Numbered from the stretch's first letter, positions 43,703-55,000 are shown. The stretch is 64,000 bases of DNA from Meconema thalassinum (GCA_946902985.2 OX336389.2:342276444-342340443); one strand, 5' to 3'. A program made the numbers and translations. The notes: generated from the sequence alone by a model not told the origin.

Positions 43703-45050
43703 TCATCTTGCACAGTTTCCAGCCACTGGCCGGGTCTGTTTGGAACACGAGCCTCTCAAACGTCTTCTGTCTTCCCACCATCTCTCAGCCTCCACCCTTG
43801 TCCAGTCTTCTCCTCTCTTCTTCACACTTTCTTCCACCCCCTTCAGCCACCTGTCTCTCGGTCTCCCTCTTGGTCTCTTTTCTTCCCACTTCGTCTCGTG
43901 TATCCTCCTGGGTATCCTCTTCTCCTCCATTCGTTTTACATGTCCATACCATCTAAGTTTAGATTTCTCTATACCATCCTGTAATGGTTCCTCCTTCGTC
44001 AATTCTCTGGTCCTCTCATTTCTTATTCTGTCCCCCTTTGTAGCTCCAATACTGCTTCTCAAGAACCACATCTCACTGGCCTGTATTTTGCCCTTGACCT
44101 TCCTTTCATAACCCAGGTCTCCGAGGCATACGTCAGGATAGGGACTTAGTACGTCCGATATATGATCTTTTTGCTGTTCTGAGGGACATCCTAACATGCT
44201 TCTCACACTCCTCCGGAATGCTTCTGCCTGCCTCCCCCGCTCATTTATTTTTCTATCGTTTCTTCCATTATCTTGTATCAGGCTTCCCAGATACTTGAAA
44301 CTCTCCACATTCTTCAGGTGTTCCCCAACAATTGTTATTCCTGTTGTGGTTCTTTCCTTCTTCATTGTTGTGATCACCATCTCACTCTTATTTATGCTAA
44401 ATTTCATCCCATACCCTTGTATTATTCCTTCACTCACGTCCAACTGTTCCTGTACCTCCCCCTCCTTGTTTCCCCAAATCATCAAATCATCTGCAAACAC
44501 CATTGCTTTCATCTTTCCCTCCCCAATTACTTGTGCCACTTGGGTCATTATGTCATCCATCACCACAATGAAAAGCAACGGTGACAGCGCACTTCCTTGT
44601 TTCAGGCTGTTTCTCTGTTCCAACCAGTCCGATCTCTCTCCTCCCACTTTCACACAGCTCACACTTCCCTTGTACATCTTCTTTATCCTCCTTATAGTCC
44701 ATTTTTCTACTCCTCTATCCTTCAGGGACTTCCATACGTTGTTTCTGCATACACTGTCATATGCTTTCTCGATGTTCAGGAAGGCCATCAGTAGATTTGT
44801 TCCATACTCATAGTGCTGTTCTTGTAACTGCCTTATAGCAAAAATCAAATCCACTGTGGACCTTCCTGCTCTGAAGCCATGTTGCTCTTCCCTCATCCCT
44901 CCTTCTATCCTTGTCCTAATTCTCCTTTCCAAAACTTTCTCAAAAATCTTTGCACAATGACTCATCAGTGTTATTCCCCGATAGTTTCTGCATTCTGTTC
45001 TACTACCTTTCTTGAAGATCGGGACAATCCCATAAGTCCAACCCCTCGTC
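43703..45050 (-). pseudogene. LINE 2 reverse transcriptase and C-terminus
   Basis: One open frame of ~450 codons: IVPIFKKGSRTECRNYRGIT, EEQHGFRAGRSTVDLIFAI, LNIEKAYDSVCRN, LKQGSALSPLLFIVVMDDI, FADDLMIWGN (catalytic FADD), and the C-terminal LRWYGHVKRMEEKRIPRR, RGRPRDRWLKGV and ERWWEDRR. The N-terminal part of the reverse transcriptase is lost at the inversion. The open frame suggests a recent insertion. The last residues and tail match the stub at 18021-18137. Confidence 0.88.
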
Positions 45051-45231
45051 CACGTCGTGGGAGACGGGCAACGGCACAAAGTAAGGGATTGCCTGTAGGG
45101 GCGAAGTACAGTGGGGACTTTGTGTGCCCCGGGACCGTTACCGTAGTTGTGAAGGTCCTACAGGAACCCTGAAAAGTGACGGCTAACGGGGCTCTGGTGA
45201 AGCTACGATAGGCCCAGCAAGCCAGTAGTGG

Positions 45232-46599
45232 ATGAAACCAAATGCTTTCAAGAATGGAACGAGCCTCGGACATGATGGATATAATAAACGACGACACGGC
45301 TGTAAACACGGACTAAGATTTGGAACTTTAAACATAAGAATGCTGACGGGGAAGGTGGAGGAGATAGTGGATATGATGGAAAGAAGGAAGTTGGATTTAT
45401 TGGGATTGGCAGAAACAAAGCGGAAAGGGGAAGGAAGGAGAAAACTGAGAAAAGGCTATAGACTGTACTGGAGTGGGAATGAAGAGGGAAAGAGGAATGG
45501 AGTGGGAGTAGTAGTACGAGATGGTTTAAAAGAAGAAGTGAAGAGAATAAGAGATAGAATGATGAAGGTGAAAGTAGCACCGAGGGGAGAGACCGTAGAA
45601 ATAGTGCAAGTATATGCTCCACAAGTAGGCTGCGCCTCTGAAGAGGAGGAGGAGGAGGAGGAGGAGTTTGAAGAGGAATTGCAGAAGCAGCTGGTAGGAA
45701 GAAATTTGATTGTTATGGGGGATCTGAATGCCCATGTAGGAAGAGAAAGACAAGGGTATGAGAGTGTTCTAGGACCAGAGGGTTGGGGCGGAAGAAATGA
45801 GGAAGGAAAGAGACTGTTGGACATCTGCCAAAGGAACAGCCTGCTAGTTGGGAACTCCTGGTTCAAGAAAAGAGAGAGCCACACAATCACATGGTACAGT
45901 GATGACTTGACCAGGAAGTCGGTGGTCGACTATATACTGTATGAGAAAGAATTAAATAAGAACATCACGGACATCAAGGTTATACCATCGGAGAACCTGG
46001 ATAGCTACCATCGATTGCTGGTAATGAACCTGAGAGGGACTAAGGAGAAGAAAGGGACTGAGAACCAGGAAAGACATATAAGGATATGGAAACTGAAAGA
46101 AGGAGATAGAAGGGTCGAGTACCTCAAAATGGTAAAGGAGGGAATTCCAACAGATGAAGAAAGAGGGGTGGAAGAGGAATGGGCTAGATTTAAAAAGACT
46201 CTGGTAGGTGCAGCAGAAGCAGTATGTGGGAGGACAAGTAGTAAGAAGAGGTGGAAGGAAACACCATGGTGGAATGAGAAGACAAAAGAAATAGTAAGGG
46301 AAAAGAATAGAGCCTTTAGGAGGTGGTATCAAAATAGGACTGTAGAGACAAGGGGAGAGTACCAGGAAAGAAAGAAGGAGGCAAAGAAAGTAGTGGCTGA
46401 GGAGAGAAGAAAGTGGATGGAAGAGTGGACAAAGATGATGAAGTAGGATAGTGAAGGTACAAAAAAAGGTCCTGTATGGGATGGTAATGAATAAGAGGCG
46501 GAAGGATCCTACGGATTATGTTAGAATGGTGAACAAAAGGGGACAAAAGATAGAAAATAGGGAAGTACTGAAGAAAATGTGGAAAGAATATTTTGAAGA
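45232..46599 (+). pseudogene. LINE 2 AP-endonuclease domain, inverted 5' part
   Basis: From ATG 45232 (MKPNAFKNG) the frame carries RFGTLNIRMLTGKVEEIV, LLGLAETKRKG, VIVMGDLNAHVGRE-type motifs (LIVMGDLNAHVGR), VVDYILYEK and SYHRLLVMNL, an AP-endonuclease of RTE type. A Glu run (EEEEEEEEE) near 45645 may be a local expansion. It stops at 46446, and the linker (MNKRRKDPTDYVRMVNKR, WKEYFEEQ) continues in another frame to the duplication. The 5' UTR occupies about 45050-45231. Confidence 0.85.
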
Positions 46600-46639
46600 A
46601 CAATATGGTACCTTTGAGAAACAAATTATTAATTTGTAA

Positions 46640-48709
46640 AAAAACTGAGTAACTTTCTGCTTAGTAAATTGACAAATATTTAGATATTTGCCATTCATAC
46701 TCCACAGGCCATAATAGAAAATTCATTAAGTATAAAATTGTATTTGTGTGTTGTGTTGTATTTTACAACTTTTCTTGTATTGCCACTAATTGTAAGCTAT
46801 ATAAACTTAGAATTTTACAATTAACTCTTATCTAAAATAATCACGCAAAGTTATATGCTCTTAAGATATTGGTTGATATTTCTGGGTATTTTGCGGTGAC
46901 AATCCCCTGAGAATACTCACAATTTTCGAGGATAATCAGCCCCTCCCAAAAAAATTGTATATACGCCCCTGAGCTCAATGGTAGTGATTTGATAGAGTTT
47001 TGTAACATTGAAGGTGAGAAGAGTGAACCACGTTAATCTTTGAACAACTATGATCTTCCAAACTAAATAACAAAGAATGTCATTACTTTTAATCAAGGAG
47101 GCAAAGCCTACTTCAAGAGAAAAATATCATCAACGATAAGACAACAAACAAAACACCTGTTAAATAAACCATAAGAAGGACTACAATTTTTCCATAATAT
47201 CATTGTGCATTTGAGATAATTTAAATTATTTAATAATAGTTGCTGAAGTGATTAGAAAGGGCACATTTCTTTTTTAATGCATTGAAATGGTTTGTCACTC
47301 AACAATATTGCTATGTTCACTCTTGCTCTGCAAAATGGGAGATTCAACAGTGGTAGTGAGAGTCTTTTCAAAATACTTCTGACTTGAAGAATCGTTAAAT
47401 TAATCATCTAATTTAGGGCATGTGATATCGATGTTACATTTCCTAAAACAACTATCACTACAACAACAACCTAATTAGGATTGATCACTATTCGTTTAAG
47501 ATTATCTCAACATAGCAATACTGCAGCTACTTAAATTTCGGGATAGTACAATTGCAATTCAATGAAAAATATAAGTTTTTGGGACAATCTAAGGTATAAT
47601 AGACTGAGATACGACAAAAAGTCATAGGACCAAACTTGTAGATCCCGCCAAATCCAATTCTGTTCATGCAATCATTTTTGATTAGTCTTGCTGATTAACA
47701 GTAATAGACCTCCAAAGACCATCAACGTTTAAGTTACGTCTGCCATTTTGAATTTTGGTGAAAATTAAAATGTTAAATATTTGGGAATTTTTCTATTGGC
47801 TACAGGCTAAAAGCTGCCAGTTTGTCAAATCTCAATTTTATAGTTCATATAGAGGTAGGTTAGAATTTGTATAGGCGAGTTCCACATGCGGCTGTGTAGA
47901 TAGATATACAACACGAAGATGTTTACATTCTTCACATATTATGTACGGTACCTTTTTGACACACTTATGGGATGGCTAGAATCGTGAAATTTGGCATGCA
48001 TGTGGCAGTTGAATGCACCAAACTCCCTGCCAAATATCACGATTCTTGCTGCCCTACAAGTATGGCAAAATGGAAAGAATATGTGAAAAATGTACCAAAA
48101 AACTGAGTCATATTCTATGTTTACAGTGCAATCTCTGGGGTAATCGACGGAGATATGACAAAAAAGTCATTGGATCAAAATTGTAGAGCTTTTCAACTTC
48201 GATTGGCTTGTCAAATTTGGATGCTGTAGCTGTCCATTGTGGAAAATAACTGTAAAACGTGGGGGGGGGAAACACAAATCTAAAAATTTAGCTCTGTCTA
48301 TGGTATAACCGACTGAGATACAAAATTCTGTTGGGGCAATCCACTTTTAGGTTAATATTACCATTCAGCAGGGAAAGACCTCCAAAGACCACCAATGATT
48401 AAGTTGCGTCTGCCAACAGCGGCGATTAGGTTTTTGGAAATATCTCGGTAATGGTTGGTTCTAGGCCCTTAAAATGTGGTATTTGGGGTCCCCTTAGAGA
48501 CGTGTTTAGTTTTGTTTCTCAATGAGCGCAAAGACACCGTCACATGACATGAACGAATGACCTTTCACTAAGAACTTGTGTTCAATTTTACTAAAACAAC
48601 CCTTTGCAATAAGGTAAACCCACAGGAAGATCATTATCTTATTTTTATTCTGCCCACAGAGTTGTCACTCCACATTATCAGCTTCTTCTTTATGGTAAGT
48701 TTACCTGTG
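46640..48709. repeat. AT-rich region with imperfect direct repeats
   Basis: Blocks near 47585-47770 and 48125-48420 share AGACTGAGATACGACAAAAA-type and GACCTCCAAAGACCA-type phrases and the ending AAGTTRCGTCTGCCA. No gene is seen. The part to 46971 belongs to the hAT-like shell. Confidence 0.5.
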
Positions 48710-48714
48710 AATGC

Positions 48715-48967
48715 TGTTAGTTATTTTGTTTTTAATTAAGTAAGACATAAAAATTATTTATTATACTGTACCTTCTTTTGACTATGGTGGTGTGACGATG
48801 GCCCACTATCTGCGGGCCTTGTTGGTAGGCTTCGATTTTTTTGTTTTACGAATCATTGAGTCATTGTGTGTGCATGTGTTGGCTCGGTAATGTATGGACG
48901 TTATGGTTATGAATAAAAATGAGATATACCAAGAGAATGTTTTGATTACCCGGATAAATAACCTTCA
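48715..48967 (+). repeat. 5' LTR of Copia-like element
   Basis: Contains GAATAAAAATGAG near 48911, a polyadenylation-type signal, and pairs with 52730-52969. Confidence 0.9.
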
Positions 48968-48981
48968 GGTTATGGGCCCAG
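48968..48981 (+). promoter_or_regulatory. Primer-binding site for half tRNA-iMet
   Basis: GGTTATGGGCCCAG directly follows the LTR and is complementary to the anticodon-stem region CTGGGCCCATAACC of initiator tRNA-Met, as in Drosophila copia, which primes with a half tRNA. Confidence 0.8.
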
Positions 48982-49074
48982 GTTGTGTTCGACGCGCAAT
49001 GATTGTAATGTGGAAGGATTCTGTTGGAGATTGTGATTTGAAATAGATTGGACTGTGACTGAGGACGAACGACA

Positions 49075-50216
49075 ATGGTCAAGATGGCGGACGAAATAGA
49101 ATATCGTGGTAACATTCCGAGACTGAATTCGAAGAATCATTTCGCTTGGAAGTTGAGAGCAAAGGCCGAGTTTATCCAGAGCAATAGTTGGAACGCTGTG
49201 GAGCCAGGTTTTCACCCACCCCTTAACATTGATCAAGAGAGAGTGAACCGAAAAGCGCTGTCTTTTCTGTACAAAAACGTATTTGAATGACATATCGGAA
49301 TGTGCATCGGCTAGAGAAGCATGGCTGATACTTGAAGAGATACACACGAGAGATAGTTTCCTGCAAGGATTGAGACTGTTTTTTTTTTTTTTTTTTAGCG
49401 TATGGCTTTTAGTGCCGGGAGTGTCCGAGGACATGTTCGGCTCGCCAGTTTTGTAGCTGCTTCGAGACGGACACCCAATGGGTGAGCTACAAGTACCGTT
49501 GGGGAGGGAAGGAGGGAAGTTGGAATGTAAGGACGAGGAGTTGGAAGGTAGCGGCTGTGGCCTATAGTTAGGGACCAACCCCGGCATTTGCCTGGAAGGA
49601 AGATGGGAAACCACAGAAGACCATCTTCAAGGTTGCCGGCGGGGGGATTCGAACCTCCTCGCCTCCCGGATGTGAGCGACTGCCATCAGTCATGCCGTAA
49701 CCACCACGGCTAACTCACCCGGTATTGAGACTGTTAAAGGCACTATTTGCGATTGAGAAAAGTGACGATGAAGAACCACATGAATACGTAGCACGCATTC
49801 AAATTCAATGCCAGAAAGTAAGAATGGCTGGATGTGAGTCCTCCGATAGGCAGATAGCGGGACTAATACAGCTCGGACTACCAATGGATACGGGTCGCTG
49901 CAGGAGCAGCTGGGTCGTGAAGAAAATTTGACTGTGAGACTCGTGAAGGCGAGACTACTGGAGGAAGGGAATGAGACCAGAGACGAAGACCATCCAGGAG
50001 CAAACATCAACAGACAGCAGCTCTACAGTTCCAGGGCCAGAAACGAGAAGCTCAAGCAGATGACGGAGAAGCCGCGATCAAATTAAAAAGAAAGAAAATG
50101 CTATCATTGTGATGGATTAGGACATATCGCTAAACATTGTGACAAAGTATAATGCTTCAAGTGTGGAGCACATGACCATTGGGCAAGTGATTGTTCGCAC
50201 AGTGCTCAAAATTCCA
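49075..50216 (+). pseudogene. gag: Copia-like Gag, interrupted by SINE
   Basis: Starts MADEIEYRGNIPRLNSKNHF and FAWKLRAKAEF, the usual Copia Gag opening. After a frame break near 49289 and the SINE at 49381-49723 it resumes LLKALFAIEKSDDEEPHEYV. Two intact CCHC knuckles follow near 50098-50194: CYHCDGLGHIAKHC and CFKCGAHDHWASDC, separated by a stop. Inactive. Confidence 0.85.
49381..49723 (-). mobile_element. tRNA-derived SINE inside Copia gag
   Basis: Duplication ATTGAGACTGTT at 49369-49380 and 49724-49735. On the minus strand: GCCGTGGTGGTTACGGCATG head, B-box-like GAGGTTCGAATCCCCC, the central motif GTGGTTTCCCATCTTCC with AGGCAAATGCCGGGGTTGG, and a poly-A tail of ~16. Confidence 0.92.
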
Positions 50217-50278
50217 ATAAAGTTGGTAGTGAAGCATGATGAAGACTGACTGTTAGTGCATATAGACTGGTGTTGCAA

Positions 50279-51636
50279 GAAGAAAAGTTGATGAACTGGG
50301 TATTGGATTCTGGTGCAACAGACCATATTTCTAGTGATAGAGGTTTGTTTAGTGACTTGTGCTTATGTGATGGTGAAATTGATATGGGTAAAGGTGTAGC
50401 TAAAGTGAAAGGGTATGGCACAGTAAAAATTAAACTCTCTGAAAAATGTGGAGGTTGATTGCTAACCGTTAAAAACATGCTCTATGTACCAGAGTTTAGA
50501 TTCAACTTGTTATCTGTTAGAAAGATATCTTTGAAAGGTATGCGTGTAGAGTTTAACGGAGATGAGGCAACAGGGTATGATGGCAAGGAAATATTTTTTA
50601 GGGCTTATGTCTCAGGTGCTCTTTATGTAGTATAAGCTGAATGTGTGGAAAGAGCAGCAAATGTTATTCATACAAAAACTACCATTGATGAGGTCAGAAA
50701 TGGTGTGTCTTTGAGGAGTGTGACAGTGTGGCACCAAAGGTTAGGCCATTTGAATGAACAAGCTCTGCAAACGATTCCTACTTTAGATATGAAAGGCACA
50801 ATGCCAGGACCCTGTGAAGAAGACTTATTCTGATAGAAGATTATATTAGCTCTAGGCCTGTCATGTATCTCGAAGATATAGCACAAAGTGTAGAGATAGA
50901 AGCTAGAGAGAAAGTTGACATTTGAAGTTGACGAGAATGTAGTAGATTAAAATGTATGTAATCAAGATGCAGTACATGAAGGTGGTGTAGGCATAGAGCA
51001 GGAGACTGATAGTGAGACGGATGATTCACTAAGTAATGAACCCCTCTTAGGATTTGATGTACCCCCAATACCTGACGTTAGAAGATCAACTAGATTAGCT
51101 GAGAAAGAGACAGACTCGGTTGTTATTACGGCTGCATTAGTTCATCAGATACTGGATGTTATCATGTACCACACAATTTTAGAGATGCTCTTCAGGGGAA
51201 TGATGCTGTGTGTTGGAAAGGAACAATGGATAATGAAATTAAGAATTTAACGAGTAAGAATACCTATGAAATTGTAGTACTGACTTGTAAGTGGGTATTG
51301 ACTGTGAAGCCTAGTTATGATGGAAGAGCACCACGGTGCAAGGCACGCCTGGTGGCACCTGGGTTGATCCAAATTCCTGGAATAGATTTTAATGACACCT
51401 ACTCACCTGTAGTTAAGAAAAAGACTATTAGATTGTTTTTAGCCTTATCAGTGCAAAAGAGATGGGTCAGGGAATATGTTGATGTGATGGCAGCTTATCT
51501 CAATGTGCACCTACAGGAGGAAGTATATATGGAACAGCCACCTATGTATCAGCAAGGTGGAAGTGATAAAGTATGCAGATTGTTAAAGAGTTATATGGTC
51601 TTAAACAGAGTGGAAAAGAATGGCATAACACATTAG
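50279..51636 (+). pseudogene. pol: Copia-like protease, pre-integrase zinc region and start of reverse transcriptase; integrase core missing
   Basis: Protease LDSGATDHIS near 50303. GAG-pre-integrase motif VWHQRLGHLNEQAL near 50728, reaching GPCEEDLF at ~50830. The next recognisable piece, ISSRPVMYLEDIAQ near 50846, corresponds to the far end of the integrase region, so the DDE core (about 250 residues) is absent. Reverse transcriptase follows at 51208-51636 (WVLTVKPSYDGRAPRCKARL, GIDFNDTYSPVVKKKTIR, VDVMAAYLNVHLQEEVYM). Stops are frequent between 50458 and 51190. Confidence 0.8.
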
Positions 51637-52663
51637 ATCAGATATTACACGATTTTGGTTTGATGAGATTAAAGAAAGACCCTTGTGTTTACCTAGATAA
51701 GTCTAAGAACTAGTGGTGTTTGTGTATGTGGATGACTTGGGGATCTTCGGTGTTGGAGAAAAGGTTGAGGAAATGAAACAGTTGTTGTCAAATGTTTTGG
51801 ACATTAGGGCGATGGGGAGGATGACAAATTTCTTATAAATGAACATTGTGTCGAGTGATAACTCATTGTTGATTGATTATAGTCATTATATTGAGCAATT
51901 GTTATATGGGTTCAAGTTCACTGGTATGAAGGGCAAGTCATTCCCAATAGAAGCTAACAAACATTGTAATACAGATGCTGAAAGTTTTGAGAGCCATGTA
52001 TACCGTAAAGCAGTTGGGTGTTGACTGTATTTATCCCAATCCACTTGGCCAGATATTAGTATTGCCATTTGCAAAGCAAGTCAAAAATGTGAAACCCCCA
52101 CTGTTAGTGATTGGAAAGATATAGTGCATATTTTTCCGATATTTAAAACATACTAAGGATTTTAAACTTAAATATGTTAAACAGGATGCACCCATTGTAT
52201 TATTCTGTGATTCAGACTTAGGTAATGATAGGAATGACAGAAAGTCCATAACTGGATTTGTAGCTACTATGGGAGGTGGGCCAATACATTGGTCTAAGAA
52301 AAAAAACTGTGTAGCAGATTCAACAGCTATTGCAGAATATTATGCTATTCATGAGACTGCCAAAGAAGCCAGATGGTCAACTATTATTCTCAATGAGTTA
52401 GGATGTGACGAGTTTATTACTTCTCCATGTCTGATTTATTCTGATAGTCAAACAGCGATTGCCATGTGCAAAACATGGGAGGAATCGAAAGGATTATATA
52501 TTTAAATTTAAAGTACTATCTTGTTAAGAGCATGGTTGAAAAAGGGACAGTCAAATTACAGCATATACCAGGTAAAGAAAACCCTGCTGACTTGTTCACA
52601 AAACCCTTAAATGGTTCTCGTACCAACTACCTTTGCAGTAAGCTGGGTATAACCAAACATTAT
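51637..52663 (+). pseudogene. pol: Copia-like reverse transcriptase (3' part) and RNase H
   Basis: Continues with FVYVDDLGIFG near 51717 (YVDD catalytic motif), then MNIVSSDNSLLIDYSHYIEQ and the RNase H region GFVATMGGGPIHWSKKKN, STAIAEYYA, LIYSDSQTAIAM and HIPGKENPADLFTKPL to the stop near 52665. Several frameshifts. Confidence 0.85.
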
Positions 52664-52720
52664 TAAGAGGTTAGTTTTTTTGATTCATTTATCTTTATGT
52701 TAATATTCTTTCTGTGTCTT

Positions 52721-52729
52721 AAGGGGAAG
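52721..52729 (+). promoter_or_regulatory. Polypurine tract of Copia-like element
   Basis: AAGGGGAAG immediately before the 3' LTR; it primes plus-strand DNA synthesis. Confidence 0.85.
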
Positions 52730-52969
52730 TGTTAATTATTTTGTTTTTAATTAAGTAAGACATCATAAAAATTATTAAGTATAGGCTACCTTCTTTTGAC
52801 TATGGTGGTGCGACGGTGGCGCTCTATCTGCGGCTTCGTTTTTTGTCTTACGAATCATTGTGTCATTGTGTGTGCCTGTGTTGGCTCAGTAATGTATGGA
52901 CGTTGTGGTTCTGAATAAAACTGAGATATAGCAAGAGAATGTTTTGATTACCTGGATAAATAACCTTCA
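52730..52969 (+). repeat. 3' LTR of Copia-like element
   Basis: 240 bp, a little shorter than the 5' LTR because of small deletions. Followed by the AATGC duplication. Confidence 0.9.
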
Positions 52970-53159
52970 AATGCTTTGTACACACACGAAGCAATTTAAT
53001 TTCCATCCCTACCACTTAATGCCACTGGTTTAATATCCATTGCAAATTACTTAAGCTAAATGTTAAAATGAATACCTTCAAGAACAAGAATAAGAATTGC
53101 ACGGTTTCAACAGTGAAACATTATAGTCGCAGTTGAACCATTTCCCGAGTTATACATGA

Positions 53160-54620
53160 TGATGATAATTGTTGTTTTAAGGGGCCTAACATCCAGGTTA
53201 TCGACCCCTAATGGTCTGGGTGATAGCGAAAATGACAATGAAATGGAAACCATAACAAAAATTAAGTGAGACTGAATATATGTACAAAATGGAACTCTGA
53301 TTGAAACGACTCACAAAAGGAGAATGGTAATTCTTACAAAAGGGAATTTAGAAGGAAAATACTCACAAAAGAAATAGATTGAAAAATATGCACAAAATGT
53401 AGTTTAGGTTCAAAATACGTACAAAATGCAATGTAGAGTCGAAATACTTACAAAATGCAATTTAAATTCAACATATTTACAATACGCAAACGAGATTGAA
53501 AGTACGTACAAAATGCAATTAAGGTTCAAAATACTTACAAAATGCAATTGAAATTGAAAATACACAATGCAAGTTACAGTAGATTGAAAAAGGCCGGTTC
53601 AGATTCAAAATACTCACAAAGTGCAATTGAAATTCAAAATACTTACAAAATGCAATTGATATTGAAAATGCTTACAAAATGTATAGTAGATTCAAACTAC
53701 TCATTTGGATTGACTACCGTACTTACAAAATGGAATTTAGATGGAAAATACTTACAAAATATAATTTAGATTCAACATACTCACAAAATGTAATTGAGAA
53801 TCAAAATACTTACAAAATGCCCACCATACAAAGTGCAATCTAGATTGAAAATACTTGCAAAATGCGTTTTAGGTTGAAAATACAATTGAAATTCAAAATG
53901 CTCACAAAAGTGCCTCCACCTGCATTGAAAGACTTACTAAAAAGCAATTTAGATTGTCATTCCTTACAAAATGCAATTGAGGTTGAAAATACTCACAAAA
54001 TGCAATTTAGATCGAAAAGACTTACAAAATGCAACTTACAGTAGATTGAAAATACCTAAAAAAATGTAGTGTAGATTCAAAAAATTCGCTTAAGGTAATT
54101 TAGATACAAGGGGAGCCAATTAACAAAACCAGTGCGTGAATCTTAAAGAGAAAAGGAAAAAGAATGAAAAGAAAACAAGAGGTCTGAAGAAAGAGGGATC
54201 AGGAAAGATGAGACAAGGGCCAATTAAGGCGGGAAAGTGAAAGACTCCCTAGGCCTCGGATACCCTAATATACTCACAAAACATACCCAACGGCACACTG
54301 GGGCGAAACGCTGGCATTTTATGTTTGAGTTGACCGGACCAATTTTATCATATTTCTTGATAATTACCCTAATACCGTTGGGTTCAGAAAAGAACAAGAG
54401 TTGACCAAGGGAGGTCGACAGGAAAGAAGATGGAGAGGAGCCCGGCACAAGTAAGTGGAAGCAATGCCGGACTCAGCTGGGGTCCCGTGGTCGCCAAACC
54501 ACGTCGCACTAGATGTGAGCCCCAGGGGGACCCGACTGATACATTTCTCTTCTGGCGTTTGGCTCACTATTTGAGAATCATGCTTGGTGCATGACACACG
54601 TGCCATCTTCAGGATTTTTT
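53160..54620 (-). repeat. Retroelement-like repeat with internal minisatellite
   Basis: The left end has TGTTGTTTTAAGGGGCCTAA next to (GAT)n, which on the minus strand is a retroelement-type 3' end. The right part has GCAATGCCGGACTCAGC and GGGGTCCCGTGGTCGCC. I recognise no coding sequence. Confidence 0.5.
53265..54110. repeat. ~30-bp degenerate minisatellite
   Basis: About 25 units of the form TTACAAAATGCAATTTAGAT followed by TSAAAATAC. Unit length varies and identity is moderate. Open frames rich in KMQLKLK-type repeats are by-products. Confidence 0.85.
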
Positions 54621-54699
54621 TCGAACCACTTGCAACTGCTCCCGCGCTTGGGCCAGAATATATGTTATTGGCAATGACGTATAGAACATTATTTTACCA

Positions 54700-55000
54700 T
54701 TAACTCAATTTTCAATATTTTGCGCTTGACTCGTTATTTACTTACATGCTTCAATTATAACCTGAAACAACTTCAATAGGCTCATTTCTGTTGAAGAAAT
54801 AAACTAAAAATGAGTGCATTGTGCTGTTGTGAAACTTGAGTGTGACCAATAGAAGGAGAAACCTTTCAAAGCATCCACAGACAATGGATATGCCCTGAAT
54901 GGCATTGGTCAGTATGACCAATACCTCAGTAGCTTCCATATAATCATAGCCATGAATGAGACTGAGGCATTGGTGAAAAGCCACATTTCACTCTAGCCTG
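54700..55000 (-). pseudogene. Possible THOC2-like exon fragment
   Basis: The frame below 54984 reads AFHQCLSLIHGYDYMEATEV and LVILTNAIQGISIV. The DYME....LVILT core resembles a conserved segment of THO complex subunit 2, an mRNA export factor. The following residues do not match anything I know. It might be a retrocopy scrap or chance. Confidence 0.25.

Larger units (their letters stand above)
43698..46599 (-). mobile_element. RTE-like LINE 2 with 5' inversion (twin priming)
   Basis: Target duplication ACAATATGGT at 43688-43697 and 46600-46609. The 3' half lies on the minus strand and ends in a (GAT)n tail at the left border. The 5' half (5' UTR, endonuclease) is inverted and reads on the plus strand, meeting the other half near 45050. 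A stretch between linker and reverse transcriptase is missing at the inversion point, as is common. Confidence 0.88.
38166..46971. mobile_element. hAT-like shell with nested LINEs
   Basis: Ends CAGGGGTGTATAT and (reverse complement) CAGGGGCGTATAT, flanked by 8-bp AGCTCAAT at 38158-38165 and 46972-46979. No transposase is seen. Two RTE-like LINEs, a Penelope-like element and SINEs fill the 8.8 kb. Confidence 0.8.
48715..52969 (+). mobile_element. Copia-like LTR retrotransposon, decayed
   Basis: LTRs 48715-48967 (253 bp) and 52730-52969 (240 bp), both TGTTA...TTCA. The 5-bp duplication AATGC is at 48710-48714 and 52970-52974. The primer-binding site and polypurine tract are clear. The coding region is in Copia order, interrupted by a SINE and several stops, and lacks the integrase core. 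Confidence 0.92.

Noticed and set aside
43740..46624. Many Ser/Leu/Phe-rich open frames opposite LINE 2
   Set aside because: Complementary-strand shadows of Lys/Glu-rich LINE coding sequence.
53265..54110. CRISPR-like array of short repeats
   Set aside because: The genome is eukaryotic, units abut one another without unique spacers, and repeats are degenerate.
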